64,000 nt of DNA from Devosia riboflavina (GTDB lineage Bacteria > Pseudomonadota > Alphaproteobacteria > Rhizobiales > Devosiaceae), in the NCBI RefSeq assembly GCF_000743575.1, contig NZ_JQGC01000003.1:310001-374000 (forward strand), given 5' to 3'. Positions 1 to 7,876 of the stretch are shown here, piece after piece. The translations under genes and the position numbers were made by a program. Within the stretch, counting starts at the first letter, position 1; each line of letters begins with the position of its first letter. The notes beneath the pieces are model-generated. The model was not told the origin of the DNA. It worked only from the letters and a program-made list of their open reading frames with translations, and did not search any database.

Positions 1-1
1 C

Positions 2-634
2 TCGGCGCCGATCCTCTGGGCCGATTTCGTCCAGACTTTCGTCAAATCCGTCATTCCCGGCTACATCATCGGGTGCCTTGCCGGGCTCGTGGTTGCCATT
101 GCGGTCGACCGCTCGCCGTTCCTCAAAGCCGGGCTCTTGCCGATCGGCAACTTCATGTCGGCGCTGCCGATCATCGGCATCGCGCCGATCATGGTCATGT
201 GGTTCGGTTTCGACTGGCAGAGCAAGGCTGCCGTCGTCGTCGCCATGACGTTCTTCCCCATGCTGGTCAATACGGTGGCGGGGCTCAACGCGGCCTCCTC
301 CATCGAGCGCGACCTCATGCGGACTTATGCTGCCAACTATTGGCAGACGCTGTTGAAGTTGCGCCTGCCCGCTGCGGGGCCCTTCATCTTCAATGCCCTC
401 AAGATCAACTCGACTCTGGCCTTGATCGGCGCAATCGTAGCGGAATTCTTCGGAACGCCTGTTGTCGGGATGGGCTTCCGGATTTCGACCGGGGTGGGGC
501 GTCTCGCCATCGACCTGGTCTGGGCGGAGATCGCGGTTGCTGCGGTCGCGGGGTCCGCCTTTTACGGGGTGATCGCCCTCATCGAAAGGGGCGTCACCTT
601 CTGGCATCCGTCTGTCCGTGGTGGACGGGCGTAA
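2..634 (+). CDS. ABC transporter permease, NMT1/THI5-type importer (5' truncated by window)
   Basis: Inner-membrane permease of an ABC importer of the nitrate/sulfonate/thiamine-precursor class. The reading frame is open from base 2 of the window, so the true start lies upstream; an internal ATG at 89 is not the start. The visible 210 residues hold several hydrophobic segments, and around residues 110-130 a stretch reading LKLRLPAAGPFIFNALKI, which matches the EAA loop that docks on the ATPase. It is followed 29 bp downstream by the matching binding protein. The ATPase must lie outside the window. The substrate (hydroxymethylpyrimidine, riboflavin or another heterocycle) cannot be decided from this sequence. 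Confidence 0.85.
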   Translation, partial: SAPILWADFVQTFVKSVIPGYIIGCLAGLVVAIAVDRSPFLKAGLLPIGNFMSALPIIGIAPIMVMWFGFDWQSKAAVVVAMTFFPMLVNTVAGLNAASSIERDLMRTYAANYWQTLLKLRLPAAGPFIFNALKINSTLALIGAIVAEFFGTPVVGMGFRISTGVGRLAIDLVWAEIAVAAVAGSAFYGVIALIERGVTFWHPSVRGGRA

Positions 635-663
635 AAGAAGACAGGGAAAAGGGAACGACAAAA

Positions 664-1644
664 ATGAAAACTTTTATCACGGGTCTCCTGGCTGGCACGA
701 TGGCGCTGGCGGCCATTCCAGGCGCTTTTGCGGCCGATGCTTTGACCCTGCAACTCAAGTGGGTGACGCAGGCCCAGTTCGCCGGCTATCTCGTCGCCGA
801 GGCCAAGGGCTTTTATGACGAAGAAAACATCGACCTGACGATCCTGCCTGGCGGCCCGAACATTGCCCCCGAACAGGTGATCGCCGGTGGCGGTGCCGAC
901 ATCATCGTCACTTGGATGGCCGCGGGTCTTGCCGCGCGCGATACCGGCGTGCCGCTCGTTAATATCGCCCAGCCGTTCAAGCGCTCGGGCCTGATGATGA
1001 TCTGTCCGGTCGAGAAGGAAATCAAAACCGTCGCCGATTTCCCGGGCCATACTCTCGGCGTCTGGTTCTTCGGCAATGAATATCCGTTCTTTGCCTGGAT
1101 GAACAAGGAAGGCATCGCCACCGACGGCTCCGCCGGCGGCGTTACCGTGCTGCAGCAGAGCTTTGATATCCAGCCGATGATCCAGGGCCAGGCCGACTGC
1201 ATCTCGGTCATGACCTATAATGAGTATGGCCAGGCGCTCGATGCCGGCTATGGCCCGGATAATCTGACCATCTTCAACTATACCGAGATGGGCAATGACC
1301 TGCTCGAAGACGGTCTCTATGTCATGGAAGACACGCTCTCCGATCCGGCCAAGGTCGATGCCTATACCCGCTTCGTCCGCGCTTCGATGAAGGGCTGGGC
1401 CTATGCGCTCGACAACCCGGAAGAAGCCGCGCAGATCGTCGTCGACAGCGACGAAACCGGCGCCGCGGAACTCGCACACCAGCTTTATATGGTTGGCGAG
1501 GTTTCAAAGCTCGTCGATGCCGACGATGCTGCGCTCGACATGACCACCTATGATCGTACCGTGAAGGCGCTGCTCGACCAGTCGATCATCAAGGCCCAGC
1601 CGGAAGGCGCCTACACCACCGTCGTCACCGACGCGCTGAAGTAG
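664..1644 (+). CDS. NMT1/THI5-like periplasmic substrate-binding protein
   Basis: A 326-residue solute-binding protein of the SsuA/THI5 family. The ATG at 664 is chosen because it follows a purine-rich ribosome site and begins a clear Sec signal peptide (MKTFITGLLAGTMALAAIPG, cleavage near AFA|AD at residue 23); the upstream in-frame extension overlaps the permease gene. The mature N-terminus has the family pattern LKWVTQAQFAGYLVAEAKGF, typical of binding proteins for pyrimidine precursors, riboflavin or similar ring compounds. It forms an operon with the preceding permease and ends at a good Rho-independent terminator. ThiY-like or RibY-like ligand choice is inference only. Confidence 0.85.
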   Translation: MKTFITGLLAGTMALAAIPGAFAADALTLQLKWVTQAQFAGYLVAEAKGFYDEENIDLTILPGGPNIAPEQVIAGGGADIIVTWMAAGLAARDTGVPLVNIAQPFKRSGLMMICPVEKEIKTVADFPGHTLGVWFFGNEYPFFAWMNKEGIATDGSAGGVTVLQQSFDIQPMIQGQADCISVMTYNEYGQALDAGYGPDNLTIFNYTEMGNDLLEDGLYVMEDTLSDPAKVDAYTRFVRASMKGWAYALDNPEEAAQIVVDSDETGAAELAHQLYMVGEVSKLVDADDAALDMTTYDRTVKALLDQSIIKAQPEGAYTTVVTDALK

Positions 1645-1662
1645 GTTTTGGCATTTTCATGG

Positions 1663-1696
1663 GCGGGCGGGGAGCGATCCCTGCCCGCTTTGTTTT
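1663..1696 (+). terminator. Rho-independent terminator after the importer operon
   Basis: An 11-bp stem with one G-T wobble (1663-1673 with 1678-1688) closes a four-base GCGA loop and is followed by TTTGTTTT. It directly follows the binding-protein gene. Confidence 0.75.
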
Positions 1697-1707
1697 GAGA
1701 ACTTGAA

Positions 1708-1950
1708 ATGGCCACGCTCGCTCGGCACAAGGCGCAAAACACCGTGGAGAGCAAAATTCCGACAGACCCGCTCACGCTCATGGGCCTCGGCATAGGTGCC
1801 GTCGTCGTCATCTGGCTGATTTTTTCCGTGGTCAAGAAAATGGTCGGCATTGCCATCGTGCTGGCGCTCGCCGCCGGGGCCTGGTTCCTCTGGACCAATC
1901 CGCAATATCTCGCACCCATCATGGCCCAGATCCGGCAAGTGACCGGCTAG
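1708..1950 (+). CDS. Small membrane protein of unknown function, 80 aa
   Basis: An 80-residue protein with a basic N-terminus and two hydrophobic stretches (about residues 23-41 and 46-65), so probably two transmembrane helices. I do not recognise a named family. It has an ATG start behind GAGAACTTGAA and lies between the importer terminator and the cluster of 24-residue membrane peptides and the larger membrane protein that follow on the same strand. Codon use and GC content resemble the neighbours, which supports a real gene. Confidence 0.6.
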   Translation: MATLARHKAQNTVESKIPTDPLTLMGLGIGAVVVIWLIFSVVKKMVGIAIVLALAAGAWFLWTNPQYLAPIMAQIRQVTG

Positions 1951-2020
1951 ATCAGCAACCGGAACGAATCCGCTCTCCCGCCAGTTGAGATGTCATACTC
2001 AATTGCCGGAGGGCATTTTC

Positions 2021-2095
2021 ATGAATTCGATCATTTATCTCGTTGGCCTCGTGGTCATCGTCATGGCCATCCTTTCCTTCATCGGCCTTGCCTGA
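2021..2095 (+). CDS. 24-residue single-span membrane peptide
   Basis: ATG to TGA encodes 24 residues: MNSIIYLVGLVVIVMAILSF, then IGLA. The ATG follows the ribosome site CCGGAGGGCATTTTC. Almost the whole peptide is one hydrophobic helix. From memory, very similar peptides occur as tiny hypothetical proteins in many Hyphomicrobiales. Its stop codon lies 15 bp before the next gene, whose own ribosome site AGGAGGCGAG follows at once. Function unknown. Confidence 0.6.
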   Translation: MNSIIYLVGLVVIVMAILSFIGLA

Positions 2096-2110
2096 TCAGG
2101 AGGCGAGACC

Positions 2111-3007
2111 ATGACCATTGTTCAACCCACCGAAGTGGCTGTCGTCGACACCGGCTCTACGCGTGACAGCGCCAGCTATGTCGACTGGTCGGCCATCATT
2201 GCCGGCGTGATTTTCGCCTCGGCCATTTCGCTGCTCTTCATCGCCTTCGGCACTGCCATCGGGCTCAATTTCATCGATTTTCGTTCGCGTGAAGGTGCGC
2301 CCGGCATCCTGATCGGCATTGCAGCGGCGAGCTGGTTCCTCTGGGTGCAGGTGTCGAGCCTGATGGCCGGCGGCTATCTCGCTGGTCGCCTGCGTCGCCG
2401 GCATTTTGATGCCACCGAGGACGAAAGCGATGTGCGCGATGGCGCCCATGGCCTCATCGTCTGGGCTGGGGCGACCGTGCTCGGCGCCATCATCGCACTG
2501 GGCGGTGTTGGGGCAGCGGCCAATATGGCCGGCTCTGCTTTGGCGACGGCAACCACCGCGAGTGCCAGTGTTGCCGCGGGTGCGGCCGATGCCATCGACC
2601 CCAATGCCTATTTCACCGATCAACTGTTCCGTGCGGAGCAGCCGGTGGCGGGCGATACGGAAGCGGCCCGTGCCGAAGCCGGACGCATCTTTGCCCAGGC
2701 CGCTTTGGGTGACGGCACCGTGCCGGAAGCCGACCGCACCTATCTCGCCAATGTGGTTGCGGCCAATACCGGCCTGACGCCGGAAGAATCCGCCGCCCGG
2801 GTCGACGCCGTGGTCGTTGCCATCGATGGCGCCAAGCAGGATGCGCTGGAGGCGGCACGCATTGCCCGCAATACCGGCATCATCGCCGCCTTCCTCCTTG
2901 CCGCCACGACGCTGGTCTCGGCGATTGGCGCTTATTGGGCGGCGCAGAAGGGCGGCAACCATCGCGACGAGAACACCGTCCTCACCGACGTGTTCCGCCG
3001 GTTCTAG
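2111..3007 (+). CDS. Conserved multi-span membrane protein (called PhnA-like in rhizobial genomes)
   Basis: A 298-residue integral membrane protein behind a strong AGGAGG site. Hydrophobic segments lie around residues 25-52 (VDWSAIIAGVIFASAISLLF), 64-88, 112-150 and 255-277. An extracytoplasmic, Asp/Ala-rich stretch separates the last two. The opening motif YVDWSAIIAGV and the GGYLAGRLRRR segment are typical of a membrane family often labelled PhnA-like in alphaproteobacteria; that label does not imply phosphonate metabolism. It sits between two 24-residue membrane peptides on the same strand, suggesting one transcript. Role unknown; an envelope or stress function is a guess. Confidence 0.7.
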   Translation: MTIVQPTEVAVVDTGSTRDSASYVDWSAIIAGVIFASAISLLFIAFGTAIGLNFIDFRSREGAPGILIGIAAASWFLWVQVSSLMAGGYLAGRLRRRHFDATEDESDVRDGAHGLIVWAGATVLGAIIALGGVGAAANMAGSALATATTASASVAAGAADAIDPNAYFTDQLFRAEQPVAGDTEAARAEAGRIFAQAALGDGTVPEADRTYLANVVAANTGLTPEESAARVDAVVVAIDGAKQDALEAARIARNTGIIAAFLLAATTLVSAIGAYWAAQKGGNHRDENTVLTDVFRRF

Positions 3008-3025
3008 GAGAGAAAGGAAAACACC

Positions 3026-3100
3026 ATGTTCAAGGGTCTTGCTCTCTGGCTTCTCGGCGTGCCGATCTGGCTGATCATCATCATCTATCTCGTCACCTGA
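3026..3100 (+). CDS. Second 24-residue single-span membrane peptide
   Basis: ATG to TGA encodes 24 residues: MFKGLALWLLGVPIWLIIII, then YLVT. It follows AGGAGAGAAAGGAAAACACC, a strong ribosome site, 18 bp after the previous stop. It is again a single hydrophobic helix with one basic residue at the N-terminus. It ends the operon directly before a bidirectional terminator. Function unknown. Confidence 0.6.
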   Translation: MFKGLALWLLGVPIWLIIIIYLVT

Positions 3101-3109
3101 CGAGAAAAC

Positions 3110-3135
3110 AAAACGGGGCCGAAAGGCCCCGTTTT
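3110..3135. terminator. Bidirectional terminator between the membrane-peptide operon and fabB
   Basis: Perfect hairpin AAAACGGGGCC-GAAA-GGCCCCGTTTT, with a U-run on either strand depending on direction. It serves both the plus-strand operon ending at 3100 and fabB ending at 3158 on the minus strand. Confidence 0.9.
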
Positions 3136-3157
3136 TCCGTGCGGTGATAAGCGCGCC

Positions 3158-4384
3158 TTACGCGTCGGGGTGCTTGAACACCAAAGCGGCATTGGTGCCG
3201 CCGAAACCGAAGGAGTTGGAGAGCACATAGCCGAGATCGACATTGTCGCGGCGCTGGCGCAGGATCGGCATGTCCTCGAAGGCTGGATCGAGCACGTCGA
3301 TATTGGCGCTTTCGGCGATGAAGCGGTTCTTCATCATCAGGATCGAATAGATCGATTCATGAACGCCCGTCGCGCCCTGGCTATGGCCGGTCAGCGACTT
3401 GGTCGCCGAGATCGGCGGGCACTTGCCCTCATTGCCGAAGACGGCGCGCAGGGCTTCGATTTCCTTGAGGTCGCCCACGGGCGTGGAAGTGGCGTGCGGA
3501 TTGATATAGTCGATCGGCGCCTTGACGTTCTTGAGCGCCATGCGCATGCAGCGCTCGGCACCCTCGCCCGAGGGTGCGACCATGTCGACGCCGTCCGATG
3601 TCGCGCCATAGCCGACGAGTTCGGCCCAGATCTTGGCGCCGCGCGCCTTGGCATGTTCAAGCTCTTCGAGCACCAGCACGCCGGCGCCGCCGGAAATGAC
3701 AAAACCATCGCGGGCGGCATCGTAGCAGCGCGAGGCTTTTTCGGGGGTCTCGTTATAGTTCGAGCTCATGGCGCCCATGGCGTCAAAAAGGTCGCTGAGG
3801 GTCCAGTCGAGGTCTTCGTGGCCGCCGGCAAAGACGATGTCCTGCTTGCCCAGCATGATCTGCTCCATCGCATTGCCGATGCAATGTTTTGAGGTCGCGC
3901 AGGCGGCGGTGATGGAATAATTGACGCCCTTGATGGCAAAGGCGGTTGCCAGCGTTGCCGAGGCCGTCGAGCCCATGGCCTTGGGCACGGCGAGCGGCCC
4001 GATGCGCTTTGGCGACTTCTTTTCGCGGGTGACGTCGGCGGCTTCGACGATGGTGCGGGTCGAGGCGCCGCCCGAACCCATGACGATGCCGGTCATGGGG
4101 TTGGAAATATCCGATTCTTCGAGGCCCGCATCGGCGATGGCCTGCTGCATGGCGAGATAGTTCCAGGCCGCGCCCTTGCCCATGAAGCGGGTAACGCGGC
4201 GGTCGAGGACTTCAAACGGGTCGAGACGCGGGTCGCCTTTGACCTGCGAGCGGAATCCCAGTTCGGCATAGTCTTCGGCAAAGACGATGCCGGGCTTGGC
4301 CAGGCGCAGGCTTTCAGTGACTTCGTCGAGCGAATTGCCGATCGAAGAAATGATACCCATGCCGGTTACCACTACTCGTCTCAT
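3158..4384 (-). CDS. fabB: 3-oxoacyl-[acyl-carrier-protein] synthase I
   Basis: A 408-residue beta-ketoacyl-ACP synthase that elongates cis-3-decenoyl-ACP in anaerobic unsaturated fatty acid synthesis; cytosolic. The thiolase-fold triad is intact: Cys162 in [13 protein letters not shown], His297 in [12 protein letters not shown] and His334 in [12 protein letters not shown], with Lys329. The N-terminus [15 protein letters not shown] is the FabB/F signature, and pairing with fabA argues for FabB over FabF. The ATG follows GCGAGGATTTT. It lies 88 bp downstream of fabA on the same strand. In several rhizobia a fabI gene follows; here the transcript ends at a terminator instead. Confidence 0.95.
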   Translation of the reverse strand: MRRVVVTGMGIISSIGNSLDEVTESLRLAKPGIVFAEDYAELGFRSQVKGDPRLDPFEVLDRRVTRFMGKGAAWNYLAMQQAIADAGLEESDISNPMTGIVMGSGGASTRTIVEAADVTREKKSPKRIGPLAVPKAMGSTASATLATAFAIKGVNYSITAACATSKHCIGNAMEQIMLGKQDIVFAGGHEDLDWTLSDLFDAMGAMSSNYNETPEKASRCYDAARDGFVISGGAGVLVLEELEHAKARGAKIWAELVGYGATSDGVDMVAPSGEGAERCMRMALKNVKAPIDYINPHATSTPVGDLKEIEALRAVFGNEGKCPPISATKSLTGHSQGATGVHESIYSILMMKNRFIAESANIDVLDPAFEDMPILRQRRDNVDLGYVLSNSFGFGGTNAALVFKHPDA

Positions 4385-4472
4385 AAAATCCTCGCTCTGG
4401 TCGTCTCGGGAAGTCGCCTTGGGCCCGGCGCTTCACCTATATAGTTGCAGTTCAGTACGGCATTAAGGCCGA

Positions 4473-5003
4473 TCAGGCGGTCTTCTGCTCGTGGAGCTGT
4501 GCATCGGTGAAGAGACCAACGCGCAGATCCTTGGCTTCGTAGATCAATTTCCCGTCAGCCTTGACCCAGCCATCGGCAATGCCGAGGGTCAGGCGCGAAC
4601 GCATGACGCGCTTGATGTCGATGCCGTATTCCACACGCTTGACGTCATTGGTCACCTGGCCGGTGAACTTGATTTCGCCGCCAAGCGCGCGGCCCTTGCC
4701 GGGCTGGCCGATCCAGCCGAGGAAGAAGCCGGTCATCTGCCAGACGGCATCGAGGCCGAGGCAGCCGGGCATGACGGGATCGTCGATGAAGTGACACTTG
4801 AAGAACCACAGGTCCGGGTTCACATCGAGCTCGGCACGGACGAGGCCCTTGCCGTAATCGCCGCCGGTTTCGTCGATATGGGTGATACGGTCGAACATCA
4901 GCATTGGGGGCGCGGGCAGGCGCGCATCCATCTGCCCGGGTAATTCACCCCGGCCGTGCGCCAAAAGCTCTTCATAACCAAATGCGTGTTGCCGGTCCGC
5001 CAT
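4473..5003 (-). CDS. fabA: 3-hydroxydecanoyl-ACP dehydratase/isomerase
   Basis: A 176-residue FabA, close to the usual 172. It dehydrates 3-hydroxydecanoyl-ACP and isomerises the product to the cis-3 enoyl form, the branch point to unsaturated fatty acids. The catalytic pair is visible: His71 in [16 protein letters not shown] and Asp85 in LGLDAVWQM. It is the first gene of fabA-fabB and is divergent from irr, with 187 bp between the start codons. The same neighbourhood is known in Rhizobium and Agrobacterium. No FabR or FadR site could be recognised in the intergenic region. Confidence 0.96.
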   Translation of the reverse strand: MADRQHAFGYEELLAHGRGELPGQMDARLPAPPMLMFDRITHIDETGGDYGKGLVRAELDVNPDLWFFKCHFIDDPVMPGCLGLDAVWQMTGFFLGWIGQPGKGRALGGEIKFTGQVTNDVKRVEYGIDIKRVMRSRLTLGIADGWVKADGKLIYEAKDLRVGLFTDAQLHEQKTA

Positions 5004-5190
5004 TACCCATCCCCGCTAAGCTCAAGCCTTGTCTCGTATAGAGGTGCGGAAAACGGGTCAAGACAGCCCAAGGAACAAGGCGCTGAACGGGACTTCGGCT
5101 GTGACAGTTCAGCGACTTGTTTCAAACCCCTGCCGCCACTATAACTGGAGCCATATTTTCTGGACCAATGAGACGAGTAGCACTGGCCCA

Positions 5191-5634
5191 ATGACCGATT
5201 TTGACCTTGCCGACCGTCCTGCGTCCCACACGCCCTGCCTGACGGCAGTGTTGCGTATGGCCGGATTGCGGCCGACGCGGCAGCGCGTTGCGCTGGCCGA
5301 ACTGCTGTTTGGCGGCCCGCACCGCCATGTCAGCGCCGAGCAGTTGCATTCGGAGGCAAATGCCGCCGATGTGAACGTTTCGCTGGCGACGATCTACAAT
5401 ACGCTGCACCAGTTCCATGAAGCCGGGCTCTTGCGCGAAGTCGCCATCGACGCCTCGCGCTCCTATTTCGATACCGATACCTCGGACCACCACCATTTCT
5501 TTGTGGAAGACGAGCAGCGGATGATCGATATCCCGGCCTCCTCGGTCGAGTTCAAGGCCCTGCCCCAGCCGCCCAAGGGCATGGAAGTGGCCCATGTCGA
5601 CGTGGTGATCCGCGTTCGCAAGGCGCCGGTCTGA
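5191..5634 (+). CDS. irr: Iron response regulator Irr (Fur family)
   Basis: A 147-residue Fur-family regulator. In Rhizobiales Irr senses haem status and controls haem synthesis and iron storage or export genes through ICE-type operators. The winged helix covers about residues 20-85 (GLRPTRQRVALAELL, NVSLATIYNTLHQFHEAGLL). The Irr-type HHH cluster is seen in TSDHHHFFVEDE, followed by PKGMEVAHVDVVIRVRK. The cysteine-rich C-terminal zinc site of true Fur proteins is absent. The ATG at 5191 is preferred; a TTG at 5029 would add 54 unconserved residues over the fabA/irr promoter. A likely target, mbfA, lies at 33.6 kb behind a twin palindrome. Confidence 0.93.
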   Translation: MTDFDLADRPASHTPCLTAVLRMAGLRPTRQRVALAELLFGGPHRHVSAEQLHSEANAADVNVSLATIYNTLHQFHEAGLLREVAIDASRSYFDTDTSDHHHFFVEDEQRMIDIPASSVEFKALPQPPKGMEVAHVDVVIRVRKAPV

Positions 5635-5651
5635 TCTTCGATATCACGGTT

Positions 5652-5738
5652 CGTCATCCTCGGGCTTGACCCGAAGGCGCTCCACTTTGTGGCGACGCGT
5701 TCAAGTGAAACGTCCTCGGGTCAAGCCCGAGGATGACG
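5652..5738. repeat. Inverted pair of a dispersed palindromic element (type A)
   Basis: Two copies of a palindrome with core CCTCGGG-CTTGA-CCCGAGG lie head to head (5652-5677 and 5711-5738), with arms matching over about 23 bases and a 33-base spacer. A third copy is at 7281-7306. The element fills most of the 197-bp gap between irr and the acetyltransferase. It may also terminate irr transcripts, but no T-run follows. Confidence 0.8.
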
Positions 5739-5831
5739 GCCAATGGGTGCCGAAGCTGTCGCGCACCCCGTGACAAAGCCCTACCCTTTCCCCATATAAT
5801 GGGGCCCAGGAAACAGCGACGAAGGTGGTCG

Positions 5832-6668
5832 ATGCCCGAAAAGGTCAATCTCAATGCCTATTTCGAGCGAATCGGCTTTGCCGGTTCGATTGCCCCAACC
5901 ATTCAGACTCTCGAACAGTTGCACGCGCTGCATCCGGCCGTCATTCCCTTCGAAAATATCGCGCCACTGACCGGCGAACAGGTTCTGCTCGACCAGCAAA
6001 GCCTAGAAAAGAAGCTTCTTACCGACAAGCGCGGCGGCTTCTGCTTCGAGCATAATTTCCTCTTCATGCGCATTCTTGCCGATCTCGACTATGAAGTGCG
6101 GCCGCTGCTGGCGCGGGTGATCTGGACCAATCCCGAAGCCATTGCCGCGCCGCCCAGCCACATGCTGCTGCTGATCGACATCAAGGGCGCCAATTACATC
6201 GCCGATGTCGGCTTTGGCGGGCTGAGCCTGACCGCCCCCCTGCGGCTTCGGGCCGGGGCCGAGCAGGCAACGCCGCACGAAACTTTCCGCCTCACCGGCG
6301 GCGATCCCGACTGGACGCTGGAAGTCAAAATCGGGGAAGAATGGCGCGGGGTCTATGTGTTCACGACCGCCGCGGTCGCCGAAGTTGATCTCTGGGATAT
6401 CAATCGCGATCTCTCGAGCAATCAAGCTTCGCCCTTCACGCTGCAATTGCGCGCGGCGCTGGCGCCGAGCGGGCGGCGGCTGAAGGTGCACAATGACCAA
6501 TTCACCATCCAGCGCACCGGCGAGGCGCCGGAAAAGCGCAGCCTGACTTCGGTTGCCGAGATTCGCGCCGTTCTCACCGAGCAACTGGGCCTGACCCTGC
6601 CCGAAAGCGAGAAACTCGACGCCAAGCTTGCAGGTCTCTTGCCGACGCCGCCCGAAACGGTGGAATAA
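5832..6668 (+). CDS. Arylamine N-acetyltransferase
   Basis: A 278-residue NAT that transfers an acetyl group from acetyl-CoA to arylamines, arylhydrazines or arylhydroxylamines; cytosolic. The Cys-His-Asp triad is complete: Cys71 in DKRGGFCFEHN, His110 in APPSHMLLL and Asp125 in YIADVGFGG, with spacing nearly that of characterised NATs. The start is the ATG at 5832 (MPEKVNLNAYFERIG), which matches the family N-terminus; the upstream in-frame ATG at 5733 overlaps the palindromic repeat. The YdeI-like gene follows 4 bp downstream, suggesting co-transcription. The natural substrate is unknown. Confidence 0.93.
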   Translation: MPEKVNLNAYFERIGFAGSIAPTIQTLEQLHALHPAVIPFENIAPLTGEQVLLDQQSLEKKLLTDKRGGFCFEHNFLFMRILADLDYEVRPLLARVIWTNPEAIAAPPSHMLLLIDIKGANYIADVGFGGLSLTAPLRLRAGAEQATPHETFRLTGGDPDWTLEVKIGEEWRGVYVFTTAAVAEVDLWDINRDLSSNQASPFTLQLRAALAPSGRRLKVHNDQFTIQRTGEAPEKRSLTSVAEIRAVLTEQLGLTLPESEKLDAKLAGLLPTPPETVE

Positions 6669-6672
6669 AGTC

Positions 6673-7260
6673 ATGGCGCCGGTGAACGTGCCGCCCGAGG
6701 CGCTGCAGGAATTTCCCGATTTTCAGTCGTTTTACGACTGGCTCGAGAAAAACCACGACTCTGCGCCGGAGGTGTGGATCCGCATCTTCAAGAAGGGTTC
6801 GGGAAAGCCGACGATCACGCCCGTGGAAGCGATCGATGCCATTTTGTGCTGGGGCTGGATCGACGGTATCCGCAAGAGCTGGGACGACGAGAGCTTTGTG
6901 CAGCGCTATTGCCCGCGCCGGCCCAAATCGGTGTGGAGCCAGATCAACCGCGACAATGTCGCGCGGCTGACCGAAGCGGGGCTGATGACGCGGCACGGCC
7001 AGGCGCAGGTCGATCTCGCCAAGAGCGATGGCCGCTGGGACGCGGCCTACAAGACCACGATGGGGCCGCCCGAGGATTTGCTGGCGGCGATTTCGGCCAA
7101 TGCCGAGGCGCAGAAAACCTATGATGGGCTCACCGCGCAGAACCGCTTTGCCCTGACGTTTCGCGTCCACAACCTCAAGACCGAGGCCGGGCGGAAGAAG
7201 AAGATCGCCAACCTGGTGGAAATGCTGGCACGGGGCGAGACGATCTATCCGCAGGGGTAG
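6673..7260 (+). CDS. YdeI/OmpD-associated family protein
   Basis: A 195-residue protein with the family landmarks FYDWLEKNHDSAPEVWIRIFK, ILCWGWIDGIRKSWDDE and QRYCPRRPKSVWSQIN, followed by a Lys-rich tail (AGRKKKIANLVEML). Members are cytosolic proteins of uncertain role; E. coli YdeI has been linked to stress and antimicrobial-peptide tolerance. The ATG at 6673 lies 4 bp after the NAT stop, so the two are probably co-translated. An upstream in-frame start at 6628 would lie inside the NAT gene and is rejected. Confidence 0.85.
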   Translation: MAPVNVPPEALQEFPDFQSFYDWLEKNHDSAPEVWIRIFKKGSGKPTITPVEAIDAILCWGWIDGIRKSWDDESFVQRYCPRRPKSVWSQINRDNVARLTEAGLMTRHGQAQVDLAKSDGRWDAAYKTTMGPPEDLLAAISANAEAQKTYDGLTAQNRFALTFRVHNLKTEAGRKKKIANLVEMLARGETIYPQG

Positions 7261-7280
7261 CGGAGGACAGCCAGGTGACG

Positions 7281-7306
7281 TGTCCTCGGGTCAGGCCCGA
7301 GGATGA
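7281..7306. repeat. Type A palindromic element overlapping the 3' end of the MarR gene
   Basis: CCTCGGG-TCAGGC-CCGAGG with flanks as in the copies at 5652-5738. The MarR gene ends inside it, so its last codons (RHPRA and stop) are read from the element. Confidence 0.8.
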
Positions 7307-7770
7307 CGATCTGCGGTCTTCGCCGCCAATTCTTCCTCAAGCCCTTCATTGCGCACCTTCAGGGCCGCAACGATGTCGGATAGGAAGCGCTCGATGACTT
7401 CCACATCGGCGCGCGAATAATCAGCAAGCACGGTTTCGCGCAGGCGCTGGGCGCTGCGGGAGAGCGGCAGCGCCATTTCTTCGGCGCCGGGCCCGACGCG
7501 CAGAAGAGTCGCGCGGCGATCGTTGGGATGCTGCTCGCGCAGCACGTAGCCGTCTTTTTCCAGCCGGTTGATGAGAATGGCCGTGGCGCCCGAAGTCATG
7601 CCCAGGTGCCGGCCGAGCGTCGTGGGCGTCGCCTGGCCATCCTGATCCCTGATGAAGCGAATGGCCATCATGTCGGACATGTTGATGCCGGCCGCCGCGG
7701 AAAAAGCGCGGTAGCCTCGGCTCATTTCGTCGGTCAGTTCACGTACCAAGGGTTCGATCCGGTCTTGCAT
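7291..7770 (-). CDS. MarR family transcriptional regulator
   Basis: A 159-residue winged-helix repressor. The recognition region is TPTTLGRHLGMTSGATAILINRLEKDGYVLREQHPNDRRAT (about residues 48-88), with the wing Asp-Arg-Arg conserved. It is divergent from the HlyD/FUSC efflux pair, the usual arrangement of a MarR protein that represses an exporter and is released by its substrate. The 106-bp gap between the start codons carries two copies of CAAAgrTACTTT that could be its operators. The last five codons derive from a palindromic repeat, so the C-terminus may differ from orthologues. Confidence 0.9.
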   Translation of the reverse strand: MQDRIEPLVRELTDEMSRGYRAFSAAAGINMSDMMAIRFIRDQDGQATPTTLGRHLGMTSGATAILINRLEKDGYVLREQHPNDRRATLLRVGPGAEEMALPLSRSAQRLRETVLADYSRADVEVIERFLSDIVAALKVRNEGLEEELAAKTADRHPRA

Positions 7771-7802
7771 GCCCCCTCCTTTAGCTGGTTTTTACTATTT
7801 TA

Positions 7803-7830
7803 CAAAGATACTTTCTTGCAAAGGTACTTT
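7803..7830. promoter_or_regulatory. Putative MarR operator: two near-palindromic 12-mers
   Basis: CAAAGATACTTT (7803-7814) and CAAAGGTACTTT (7819-7830) repeat with a 16-bp period. Each contains AAAG-N3-CTTT, a small inverted repeat. They lie in the only AT-rich part of the divergent MarR/HlyD intergenic region. Assignment to MarR is inference from position. Confidence 0.5.
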
Positions 7831-7876
7831 TTCGGGACTAGATAGCTTCCAACACCAAGCAATCGAAGAAACCGAA

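Noticed and set aside
562-1479. 305-codon minus-strand frame opposite the binding protein
   Set aside because: Shadow of the importer gene; the plus-strand frame has a signal peptide and family motifs.
5029-5190. N-terminal extension of Irr from a TTG
   Set aside because: It covers the divergent promoter region and has no similarity to Irr N-termini.
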